This document shows positions 8,598 to 17,200 of a stretch of DNA of 64,000 nucleotides, one piece after another; within the stretch, counting starts at the first letter, position 1; each line of letters begins with the position of its first letter. Source of the DNA: Bradyrhizobium liaoningense (lineage in GTDB: Bacteria; Pseudomonadota; Alphaproteobacteria; Rhizobiales; Xanthobacteraceae); assembly GCF_018130825.1 (NCBI RefSeq), contig NZ_JAFCJS010000001.1:62001-126000 (forward strand), read 5' to 3'. Under the pieces are notes generated by a model. That model was not told the DNA's origin. It was given only the letters and a program-made list of their open reading frames with translations, and did not search any database. Made by a program: the position numbers and the translations under genes.

Positions 8598-9238
8598 GTG
8601 AACTCTGCATTGTTGTTGCAGGGGTGATGAGCTTGCTGGGTGCCGGCATGCCGTTCTTGATCTATCGCAATTTTGCGGGCGACACGTCTTCCCTTTGGGA
8701 CAATGGTGCGAGCGGCGTATTCGGATTGAAACTAGGTTCACTTCGCCAGTGGTGACGATCTTCCGCGAGCGAGCAGGGGCATTTCACAGCAGCACGAGCC
8801 GACCCCCATGCGTACCCGAACATGGTCGCAGCGATCGAAACAGCGCCCGAACGAGCGCACGCCCAACCCTATTGAATTGCGCCTTTCGCACGAGACGACT
8901 GTGAGCGTTTCCGCGTCAAACGAATCTGCGTTTGACCCGCTCAAATCACCCCTCGTGAGAGGATGGTTCAACGGCGAACTGCGCCCGCCCACCGAGGCTG
9001 ACCGGAAGTCATTGCGGGAGGACTAAGCCCGATGCGATCGACCCGAAGGCGAACGCAATCTCGGTCCGCTTGATCCACGCCGTCCATGAGCGAACGACTT
9101 CTGAGCCCACGCGAGAAGCCACAACGCTTGCTCCAAAAGCCCGGGATCAGTGCGCCGTCTGAGATTGCCGAGACCGCCGAGCGCCTCGCGCCCTGGACCA
9201 CCTGCAGAGGACAACGTCGCGACACCTCAAAGGGCGCG
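8598..9238. other. Gene-poor stretch
   Basis: Short frames on both strands (for example 8808-9026 plus) have no SD and no recognisable domain. I see no RNA gene or repeat that I can support here. Confidence 0.45.
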
Positions 9239-9424
9239 TCACGCCTTCTTGACGATCTCGAAACCTCTTGCGGTCAGTTCTTTCAGGATATTCTTCACCA
9301 AGTGCGAGCATTCATCGGGCTTGATCCAGCACGCGCTCCTCCAATCAGGATCGTCGTCTCTGGAATATGACGTAAACGCGGACCGAATACCGGCCTCTAG
9401 TGCATCAGTGGCATCGTCAGGCAT
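9239..9424 (-). CDS. Small hypothetical protein, 61 aa
   Basis: MPDDATDALEAGIRSAFTSY is followed by a Trp/Cys segment (DPDWRSACWIKPDECSHLVK) and a helix ending ELTARGFEIVKKA. A very good SD, GGAGG, lies 5 bases before the ATG. Composition and the alternation of helix and loop look like a folded soluble protein rather than a chance frame. The two Cys are nine residues apart. No family is recognised. It stands alone in a gene-poor area, so it may have its own promoter in 9430-9500. Confidence 0.65.
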   Translation of the reverse strand: MPDDATDALEAGIRSAFTSYSRDDDPDWRSACWIKPDECSHLVKNILKELTARGFEIVKKA

Positions 9425-9588
9425 GCTGGCCTCCAGCGGGTCTCCAGAAAGCGATGTGTCTTGGTAGCCGCCTCATTGGCAGCCCGCGACCGATCGCCAC
9501 TCAATGCGTACTGGCACAAACTGCACATTACACCGGAACCATAATTTAGTACCGTCCCAACGTCTGGAATTGCCAGATCAGCCTGGGC

Positions 9589-9687
9589 ATGAGGGGCGTG
9601 ATGGTGGACTTCGTCTTCAAGGCCAGCATCGTAGGGCTCGGCCTATTTTCTACGGTTCTCTTATCTCTGCTGGTCCTCAGCCTGTAG
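9589..9687 (+). CDS. Possible single-span membrane micropeptide, 32 aa
   Basis: A short frame, MRGVMVDFVFKASIVGLGLF, continues as an uninterrupted hydrophobic stretch to the stop at 9685, forming one TM helix with Lys/Arg near the N-terminus (cytoplasmic-in topology). The SD is weak (GGGC). An internal ATG at 9601 would leave 28 residues. Size and shape resemble KdpF- or CydX-like subunits, but no partner gene is adjacent. Confidence 0.35.
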   Translation: MRGVMVDFVFKASIVGLGLFSTVLLSLLVLSL

Positions 9688-9692
9688 GATAT

Positions 9693-9905
9693 TCACGGGA
9701 TGAGCGGTCCCGCGCCTCGCCCGGACAGTCCCTGCAGCCGCCATCCTGCGATGTCAGTGCTCCTCCCGCACTGCTCACATGTCAGATGAGAGCATCCTAG
9801 AGATCGTCCACGCCTGGTGTTCTCGCGAGAGGCCTCGCGTGTGCAGTGCGGGCAGGCCAGTGCAGCGCGTCTGCACTCAAAGATGGCGAGCAGAGAGCTG
9901 AGCAC
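9693..9905 (-). CDS. Possible small zinc-ribbon protein
   Basis: A 70-codon frame from a GTG contains CPHC near residue 18 and later a C-x4-C-x2-C run (GCSHLTCEQCGRS), a layout able to bind one zinc. There is no convincing SD, and the N-terminus is uncertain. It may be a real small zinc-binding protein or the relic of one. Confidence 0.35.
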   Translation of the reverse strand: MLSSLLAIFECRRAALACPHCTREASRENTRRGRSLGCSHLTCEQCGRSTDIAGWRLQGLSGRGAGPLIP

Positions 9906-10338
9906 GCGATTATCAATCCGCTATCGATCCACTATCAATCCACTTCACCAATTCCACGATCCAAAACGACGGCCCCGGACTTGGGGGCTGAGATTGGGGG
10001 CCGGGACCGTCATCGAGGCGCGGGGCGCGAAACCGTCCGCGCAATGCCAGTAAGGTCGATGTCCGTGCGGCTAGCAATTGTCTCCTGGTACAATCTCTTC
10101 GAGGTGCGCTGATCCGGCCGTCGCAGCCGCCGGCGCCGGCGTTGCGGACGGCCTGGGGCGAGGGCGGGTGGTCGCTTTCGTTTGCCCGGCGCCTGGCCGG
10201 ACAAGACTTGTGACGCCGGCCATGAGCCGGAAACTGGGGGCACGCTTGCCCCGACCGGGTGACCCCTCGCGGACATCCGCCGCTTGGACCCGCGCCAAAA
10301 ATTGCTTACGCTCGGGATGGAAGCATCGGGGCTTGGCG
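9906..10338. other. Intergenic region before the substrate-binding protein gene
   Basis: Contains a dyad of GC-rich strings at about 9970-10015 (GACGGCCCCGG against CCGGGACCGTC) that could be a hairpin. It also has a GC-rich stretch at 10110-10160 similar to 5150-5180. The open frame running into the next gene from 10078 has no signal peptide at its start and is not used. Confidence 0.4.
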
Positions 10339-11346
10339 ATGCGGCGACGGCAGTTCATCACGCTTGTGAGCGGTGCGGCAACGGCCTGGCCGCTCGCGGG
10401 GCGGGCGCAGCAGGCGCGGCGGCAACACCGCATCGCGTTGGTTCATTCGGGTATCCCCGCCGGTCAACTGACCGAAACTGCCGGCCCCTTCTGGGTCCGG
10501 CGGTTTTATCAAACGCTGCGTGGGCTCGGGTATGCCGAGGGAGGCAATATTGTCGTCGAGCGTTATTCAGCCGAGGGGCGCTCGCAGCACTTTACATCTC
10601 TCGCCGCTGCCGTCGTTGGCGGCAATCCGCAGGTGATCGTTGTAAATCTTAACGAACTGATCAAGGCGTTCGCCGCAGCCACGACAACGATACCGATTGT
10701 CGCGATCATGGGAGACCCGATCGCGACGGGATTGGTTGCAAACCTCGCGCATCCCGGAGGCAACCTGACGGGCGTCAGCATCGATGCAGGCTACGAAATC
10801 GTCGCGAAGCGCCTGCAAATCCTCAAGGAGGCGATGCCCTCGGCCGCCAAGGTCGCTTACCTGACATCGTCGCGTGCCTTGATGGATACCCCCCTGGGAT
10901 TGTCGCTTCAGAAGGCAGGGCAGGCCCTCGGCATCGTGCTGAGCTGGAAGTTCTTTCCAGAGGTGGATGATGCGCAGCTCCATCGCACCTTTGCCGAGTT
11001 GACGTCACAGCAGTACGACGCTGCCATGGTTGATGCGAGCGGCAGCTTCCTGGCACGACGCGCCTTGATCACCGAGCTCGCCGGGAAACTTCATCTTCCG
11101 ATGATCTATCCCTTTCGCGACTATGCGGATGCAGGTGGGCTGGTCAGCTATGCGCCGGATCTCGGTGAGCTTGCCGAGCGACTTGCCGTTGATGTGCACC
11201 AGATCCTCAACGGGACCAGGCCGGGCGACATCCCGATCTACCGGCCCAACAAATTCCAACTGGTCATCAATCTGAAGGCCGCGAGCGCGCTGCGCCTCGA
11301 AATGCCTGCGATGCTGCTCGCCCGTGCCGACGAGGTCATCGAATGA
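10339..11346 (+). CDS. ABC transporter substrate-binding protein (DUF534/TrpX-like)
   Basis: 335 residues from ATG 10339. It begins MRRRQFITLVSGAATAWPLA with cleavage near GRAQQ, a Tat-type or Tat-like signal (RRRQF), so the protein is periplasmic. The body, with RFYQTLRGLGYAEGGNIVVE, GDPIATGLVANLAHPGGNLT and the later AGGLVSYAPDLGELAERLA, is the ABC_sub_bind (PF04392) family, in which the two lobes close on aromatic amino acids or similar ligands. Such genes are very numerous in Bradyrhizobium and are often orphaned; no permease or ATPase gene follows here. The true ligand is unknown. Confidence 0.87.
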   Translation: MRRRQFITLVSGAATAWPLAGRAQQARRQHRIALVHSGIPAGQLTETAGPFWVRRFYQTLRGLGYAEGGNIVVERYSAEGRSQHFTSLAAAVVGGNPQVIVVNLNELIKAFAAATTTIPIVAIMGDPIATGLVANLAHPGGNLTGVSIDAGYEIVAKRLQILKEAMPSAAKVAYLTSSRALMDTPLGLSLQKAGQALGIVLSWKFFPEVDDAQLHRTFAELTSQQYDAAMVDASGSFLARRALITELAGKLHLPMIYPFRDYADAGGLVSYAPDLGELAERLAVDVHQILNGTRPGDIPIYRPNKFQLVINLKAASALRLEMPAMLLARADEVIE

Positions 11347-11516
11347 GGGAAGCCATCCGCTGTGGTGCAATGGTCGAAATCATTGCCGTGCACGGGGTAA
11401 CAAGACTCGTGTCACGCCATGGGCATCGCAGCAATCGGCGCGTGCGGGATTATGTCCGTTTGACCCTTAAATCCATGGTGATATTGTCGTAACTGCAGTC
11501 TGTCCGGGAGGACACA

Positions 11517-11720
11517 ATGGGATGGTTTGACCGGCTGTTTAGAAGGACGTCGGCGCCTACGACCCGACTCCTTGCGCGGTTTGGGCGGAAGTCGCGGGCA
11601 CCGACTGATCCTGATCTTCTGAAGATTGCCAAAGACCGAAAGGGGCATGTTTCGCGCAAAGCCGTGAGGAATGAATACAATCGGCTGCTGTTGGAGAAGT
11701 ATGCGCACGACAAGTCCTGA
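11517..11720 (+). CDS. Small basic hypothetical protein, 67 aa
   Basis: It starts MGWFDRLFRRTSAPTTRLLA with GGGAGG 5 bases upstream. It is strongly basic (many Arg and Lys), with an amphipathic N-terminus and a helical C-terminus (KAVRNEYNRLLLEKYAHDKS). No domain is recognised. It is soluble or peripheral by appearance and stands alone. Confidence 0.6.
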   Translation: MGWFDRLFRRTSAPTTRLLARFGRKSRAPTDPDLLKIAKDRKGHVSRKAVRNEYNRLLLEKYAHDKS

Positions 11721-11856
11721 TTTCTGGTTCTGTCCAGAGGTTGCAGGACGTGCCATCGCTGGAGATGGTGAAGCCGGCCATCGCGCTCTGCGAGATGGGG
11801 CACACTTGGTTCGTTGCGGCCTGAATGCACAGATCTTTGGCTGGGTTGCGTAGTCC

Positions 11857-11916
11857 AGCTCTCATGCCCCGGACGCAGCGCTCCGCGCTGCACCGTGTCC
11901 GGGATACGAGAGAGCT
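11857..11916. repeat. Palindromic intergenic repeat
   Basis: AGCTCTCATGCCCCGGAC faces GTCCGGGATACGAGAGAGCT around a centre with CGCAGCGCTCCGCGCTGC. A related fragment (CAGGACGCAGCGCTGGGT) occurs at 18587-18604. Confidence 0.6.
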
Positions 11917-11955
11917 GGAGCTCAACCGCAGCAGAAGTCCTGCGGAGAGGAAGAA

Positions 11956-12519
11956 CTAATGCGTGCGTCCTGACCGCTTGAGATCGGCGACTTTAAACCG
12001 GTTGCCGGCCGCCAGGCTGCTGCAAATCCAGTGGGCTTTGTTTCGATTCTCGCCCAGGAACACCTTCGTCTCGACGCAATTCTCGTAGGATGTATGGGTG
12101 ATGGTGTCTCGGCACGTTGGCGAGAAGGGTCCATAATCTATATTGCCGCCCGACTCGCTGCAGCCAATCCAGGGCTCCTTGCCCTGCGGGAAGCTTGATG
12201 CGCAGCCACCGTTGCAACTGCTGGCGACTCTTTCCAGGCTGGCAATCCTTCCCATCACAGAACCCGGCGCATAGGAAGGCGTCCGTGTGCCTGAAGACGA
12301 CGTTTGAGCGGCTGACGATGTCCGGCGTGATGATGTTCCGGCATTTGTTGCCTGAGTCGGCTTTTGCGGCCTTGCCTGCTGCTTCGGTGCATCGACCGAG
12401 ACGGGGGGAATCGTGGCGGCGGAGCCTGTCGGAGTTTGCGACGCGGCCGGGCCGCATACCAGGAGGGTTGACAAGAGAGCGACGGTTGAAGGCACGACAA
12501 AGGTTGATGACAATCTCAT
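11956..12519 (-). CDS. Secreted Ser/Thr-rich, Cys-containing hypothetical protein
   Basis: About 187 residues from ATG 12519 (AAGGA seven bases upstream; an ATG two codons earlier is possible). Residues 1-27 form a Sec signal (STFVVPSTVALLSTLLVCG, then PAASQ). A disordered Pro/Ser/Thr/Gln-rich linker follows, and from about residue 100 a compact domain with at least six Cys (SSCNGGCASSF, WIGCSESGG, TCRDTITHTSYENC, WICSSL), presumably disulfide-bonded in the periplasm or outside. Its function is unknown. It is divergent from the FixK-like gene; the 400-bp gap holds two FixK boxes, the farther of which is 173 bases from this start. Confidence 0.75.
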   Translation of the reverse strand: MRLSSTFVVPSTVALLSTLLVCGPAASQTPTGSAATIPPVSVDAPKQQARPQKPTQATNAGTSSRRTSSAAQTSSSGTRTPSYAPGSVMGRIASLERVASSCNGGCASSFPQGKEPWIGCSESGGNIDYGPFSPTCRDTITHTSYENCVETKVFLGENRNKAHWICSSLAAGNRFKVADLKRSGRTH

Positions 12520-12691
12520 GACCATGTCCTTCCCAAATCCGGAGACGGAAATGCCGACCCGGTAAGTGGACGGTAACAGACATTCGTGGTTGAGCAATCA
12601 AAGGTTGAGAGCGCGTCTGCAGAGATAATCGCGCCATCGGCATGGTGCTCAAGGGTACGCTCGGCTCGCCTCACGACGAACGCCACGTTGC

Positions 12692-12705
12692 TTGATCTCG
12701 ATCAA
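12692..12705. promoter_or_regulatory. FixK/Fnr box, perfect consensus
   Basis: TTGATCTCGATCAA matches TTGAT-N4-ATCAA exactly. It is 221 bases before the FixK-like start and 173 before the divergent secreted-protein start, so its target is unclear. Confidence 0.7.
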
Positions 12706-12861
12706 TAGGGCGCTTTTCCGCTGAACCTAAAACGGCGTTGCGTAGCCCCACTACGCGACCCACCCAAAGCCGTCGGCTTCCCCAAGGGCTGGCGGCTTCC
12801 TTTTGTTCGCCTTACAGGGGTCCTGGAAACGCGGTAGGGTGATTGCCGGATTTTCCCGAGC

Positions 12862-12875
12862 TTGAGCCGGATCAA
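12862..12875 (+). promoter_or_regulatory. FixK/Fnr-like box with well-placed -10
   Basis: TTGAGCCGGATCAA differs from consensus at one base. A TAGCAT hexamer at 12897-12902 would set a start site near 12910, 41-42 bases from the box centre, the classic class II activator spacing. Confidence 0.6.
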
Positions 12876-12926
12876 TCCCGGCTGCTTGCATCGGCCTAGC
12901 ATGGGTTCAGCCCTCAGGGAGGACGA

Positions 12927-13595
12927 ATGATGCTGGTGAGGATCAATACCGCCCCCCGCATGTCAATTGACGGGCATCTTGCCGCTCTGGCCGGTGAGGG
13001 GATGTGCTACAGCGAATTCAGGTACCGCAGGGGCCTCGAGATTTTTGGCGAGGGCGAAGAGCCCGAGTACGTCTACCAGATCGTCTCGGGTGCGGTGCGC
13101 ACCTACAAGCTTCTCCCGGATGGTCGCCGCCAGATCAACGCGTTCCACCTGGCCGGCGACATGTTCGGATTCGAAAATGAGGCAATTCACCGTTTCACGG
13201 CTGAAGCGATCGTCGAAACCCATGCCCACCTCATGCGGCGCAGCAGCATTCTGGAGGCCGTGCGAAATGGAGGCGCAGGTACCAAGGACCTCATCAAATT
13301 CGTCACCCAAAATCTTGCGCACGCCGAGAGCCATATGCTTCTCCTCGGCCGAAAGACATCGCTCGAGCGTGTGACGGCATTCCTTCTCGAGATGGATGAA
13401 CGGCTGCACCACCCGGACGTGATGATCTTGCCGATGAGTCGCCGCGATATCGCCGATTATCTCGGACTGACCCTGGAAACCGTCTCCCGGGCTCTTTCGA
13501 TCCTGCGAGACGAAGGACTTCTGCGCTTTGACGGAAATACTCAGCGGCGGCTTGAACTGGTCGACCGTGACGCTCTCGCGAAGATCGACGCCTGA
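12927..13595 (+). CDS. Crp/Fnr family transcriptional regulator, FixK-like
   Basis: 222 residues. The cyclic-nucleotide-like beta roll is at residues about 25-110 (GLEIFGEGEEPEYVYQIVSG). The C-terminal helix-turn-helix contains MSRRDIADYLGLTLETVSRA, with the E-xxS-R contacts that read TTGAT half-sites. There is no N-terminal Cys cluster, so it senses no oxygen through an Fe-S cluster itself; this is FixK type rather than Fnr type. In Bradyrhizobium such proteins sit below FixLJ/FixK2 and control denitrification and microaerobic genes. GGGAGG lies 5 bases before ATG 12927. The box at 12862-12875 suggests control by itself or by another FixK. Confidence 0.88.
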   Translation: MMLVRINTAPRMSIDGHLAALAGEGMCYSEFRYRRGLEIFGEGEEPEYVYQIVSGAVRTYKLLPDGRRQINAFHLAGDMFGFENEAIHRFTAEAIVETHAHLMRRSSILEAVRNGGAGTKDLIKFVTQNLAHAESHMLLLGRKTSLERVTAFLLEMDERLHHPDVMILPMSRRDIADYLGLTLETVSRALSILRDEGLLRFDGNTQRRLELVDRDALAKIDA

Positions 13596-13718
13596 CGGTC
13601 GCATCCGCCAGCCTGGCAAGCTTCCCTGACGCCGGCGCTCGAGCGGCCGACGATGTCGCATTGCATTAGCCTGAATGACCGCCAGTGACCCATAGGGCCC
13701 GGATGACGCCGCGGGTCT

Positions 13719-14048
13719 CTAGTGGTGGGGAGGACTGCAGTCCAACTCCTTGATCCTCCCGGCGGCGTCAAACGCAAAAAGCGCGCTCATGACGCCAGCA
13801 CTCGTGACGTACGAGAGGATGGTCCCGTCGTGCCAGGGATTGAGATCGTCCAAGGTGCCTGCCGGATATTCCCGGAGGCGATCGACCCAATAGGCACGAA
13901 GTGCCTCGCGGCCGGTGATGGTTTTGACGCAGCCGCAGCCGCAGTGAACCACGGCATCGTCGGCATACATATCCAAGATCGCTTCGATATCGCCAGCGCG
14001 GTAGGCATCGAGCCAGTCAACCGCAACGCCCATCGGGTCAAAGGACAT
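13719..14048 (-). CDS. Nuclear transport factor 2 (SnoaL-like) family protein
   Basis: About 109 residues from ATG 14048 (GGTGAG a few bases before it). The pattern VDWLDAYRAGDIEAILDMYA followed by DDAVVHCGCG is the opening of the NTF2-like cone fold; REALRAYWVDRLREYP and a beta-rich C-terminus complete it. Members are isomerases, hydrolases or binding proteins with a central pocket, and the ligand is unknown here. An unusual CGCGC run (residues about 37-41) sits where other members have hydrophobic or charged residues. It is convergent with the FixK-like gene. Confidence 0.8.
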   Translation of the reverse strand: MSFDPMGVAVDWLDAYRAGDIEAILDMYADDAVVHCGCGCVKTITGREALRAYWVDRLREYPAGTLDDLNPWHDGTILSYVTSAGVMSALFAFDAAGRIKELDCSPPHH

Positions 14049-14213
14049 AATTCTCACCTGAATACCGTCATAACCATACCGTCAAAACTCGCAATTTTAG
14101 ATCGGGTTAACCCCGCTAAGCCTCTTTCTCGAAACGATTAATTGTATTTTAATACCCCGTACCCGGCCCCGGCCATATGCCGAAGGACATAGAACCGGGA
14201 CGAGGCATATTTC

Positions 14214-17200
14214 ATGTTGGACGTCATTGCGAAGCACGGGGTATTTCAGCGCATCCGGCTTGTGATCGCAGATCGACAGCCGATCGTTCTGCAGGGACTG
14301 AAGTCGGTATTCGCGGCACAGCAGGACTTCGACATCGTCGCATCGTTCAGCGACGCGACAAGCTGCCTCGAAGCCATCAGGAAATTGACACCCGACGTCG
14401 CGCTGGTTGCCGACACCTTGCCGGATCTGACGGTCGCCAAGATCCTCGCGATCGCGAAAGCCGAGAAGCTTTCCACGCGCCTGGTGTTCTTTACCGAGTA
14501 CGACACCGACGAGGATCTGGCCGCGGCCATTGCTGTCGGCGCCTGCAGTGCAATTTCGAAGTATGCCTCTCCCGCCACGATGCTGCGATCACTGCGGCTG
14601 ATGACCAAGAGCGGCGTGTCGCTGGAGCAGTCCGACCTCGCGCCAACCGGCAAGGAACTTGACGGCGGCAAAATTGAAAAGATGCTGGAGCTGCTGACGC
14701 ACCGGGAACGTCAGATTGTTCGACTGGTGTCGGAGGGAATGTCGAACAAGGAGATCGCGCGCCAGCTCGACCTGTCCCACGGGACAGTCAAAGTCCACCT
14801 GTACAATATTTTCCAGAAGCTCGAGATCACCAACAGAACGGTGCTCGCGACCATCGCATTGTTGCAACGTGCCTCTGGCTTCGGCGCGCTCTCGCTGGCC
14901 CTTCTGGTGATCGCCATTGCGGACGAACTCAAGGCGTCGGAAGCGAACGACGTGCTTCCGGATGACGACGGCATCCGCCATGCGGGCGAGCACGCCGAAT
15001 ATGAGCCCTGGAAGAAGGCCATCCTCCGGCACCGCATCGCCTGGGAATCCGTCGAGACGTCCCCGGTCACGCAGAGAGACTTTCTTGCCAAGGTGGGCGA
15101 GGTCACGAACCCGGCGGCGGCAATGGAAGCGCTGCGCGGGGCCGAGCAGTCCGTGAGCTCCAAACTGTGGAAAGACCACGGTCCTGTCGGGTCGAGCACG
15201 CCCAATCCTCCTGCGCTTTTGCCGCGAGGAACGAACGACACACAGATTGGAGGTGACCCGGCCCCGGACCATCTCGTCCCGCGGCTTGCGTCCAATCCGA
15301 TGTCGCTTCAGGGAGGGTATGGCACCTTCGCCTCTCTCGCCGGTGCGTTGATCTACGCACTGCACGACCCCCATCTCGCACAGACGCATGACCCGGCCAA
15401 AGCGTCGCTCGACGGATTCGTGACCTTCACCGGAGAGAGTGCGACCACAAAACTGGCCACGACCACCGATGCCGGCGCTCATCATGTCGACAACTCAGCC
15501 TCGGCCTTGGCTTCACACGAGTCTCACCTGCCTTCCGCGTTCGTGAGCACTGGGAACGAAAGCGTCGCTGGAGAAGGCGGTGGGGGCCAGATCAGTCATG
15601 GCGCTGCGGGGGACGCCGCGGGCGCCACCCTCCAAGAACTGCTTGGCTTGTTGAATCTTGGTCAGGATGCCGGTCTTGGCGGAGATGGCCGCGATCAGCA
15701 AATGGGCGGCAACGTTGGAAACGTTGCTTCTCGTTCCCCGATCGATTCCCATTCGACCTCTTCCGACGCTGCCTTTGATTTCGGATCCGGGTCGAGCAGG
15801 ATCAATCTTGCGGCTTTCGGAGCGCTTGCCTGGCTGCATATGACTGAGGCAAGCAAGTCCATCCCGCCACATACCCTTGCCTGGATCTACAACGCCGCAA
15901 GCAATGAAACGATCGTCTATGTCAATCCGACCGATCGTAGCCTCGATATCGGCGATCGCGGCCTGGTGGAAATCCATCTGCAGGGGATTGTATCCGTTGC
16001 GGAGTTGGATCTCGTCGGCCAACCGGAAGGCGCGGTTGTCTCGATCACCCTGGAGCAGCTCGAGGCAGCGCTGACAGCGGCGGACGCAATCGATGAGACT
16101 GTGCTGAGTGCCGACAATGTCCATGCCATTAGCGGGGCGGGCGAGGGCACGGTCGAGACGGCTGGAATTTGGCGCATTCTGGCCGACGACGGCTCGAGGT
16201 TCCAGTTCGGGCAGACGCGGGCCGGCCTGGGTGCGTCGAAGTTCAAAACCTTCACCAACGATTCGACGGAAGCAACGGACGGGAGCGATGGCACGTCTGT
16301 CGTGACGGCTCACGCGTCATCAACCGGGCTTGTTCACAGTGTGACGGTGACGGCAGCTGAAAGTCTCACATTGAAGAGTGAGCCGATCAATGCGGGCACC
16401 GGCGTTTCGTCGACCGGGCTGAACGAGATCGTCCAACCGAGCGTCGTAACGGCCGACAGCACGGGCCGCGGTAACTCTGAGCACGCTTCGGAGCAAGGGT
16501 CTGAAAAGGCGGCGGAGGCGACCGACGAGGACCACGGCAACTCTGCGCACTCGAACTCTGCGAAGGCGGCTGCCACGGAGACGACTGACTCCAAGCCGGG
16601 CAACGGTGTCGGCAACGACAAGAAGACGGCAGAGACAGCCGACGAGGGCCACGGCAACTCGGCGCACTCGAACTCTGCCAAGGTGGCCGACACGGAGTCG
16701 ACTGAAGCTGACTCCAAACCGGGCAACGGTGTCGGCAACGACAAGAAGACGGCCGAGACGGCCGACGAGGTCCACGGCAAATCCGAGCACTCGAACTCTG
16801 CCAAGGCGGCCGACACGGAGTCGACTGAAGCTGACTCCAAACCGGGCAACGGCGTCGGCAACGACAAGAAGACGGCCGACGAGGTCCACGGCAAATCCGA
16901 GCACTCGAACTCTGCCAAGGCGGCCGACACGGAGACGACTGAAGCTGATTCCAAACTGGGCAACGACGTCGGCAATGACAAGAAGACGGCCGAGGCGGCT
17001 GACGAGGAGCACGGCAAATCCGAGCACTCGAACTCTGCCAAGGCGGCCGACACGGAGACCACTGAAGCTGACTCCAAGCCGGGCAACGGTGTCGGCAACG
17101 ACAAGAAGACGGCCGAGGCGGCTGACGAGGAGCACGGCAACTCCGGGCACTCAAACCCTGCACAGGCGGCTGCCACAGAGACGACTGAAGCTGACTCCAA

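Noticed and set aside
10078..10338. Upstream extension of the substrate-binding protein
   Set aside because: Would put 87 residues before a clear signal peptide beginning at 10339.
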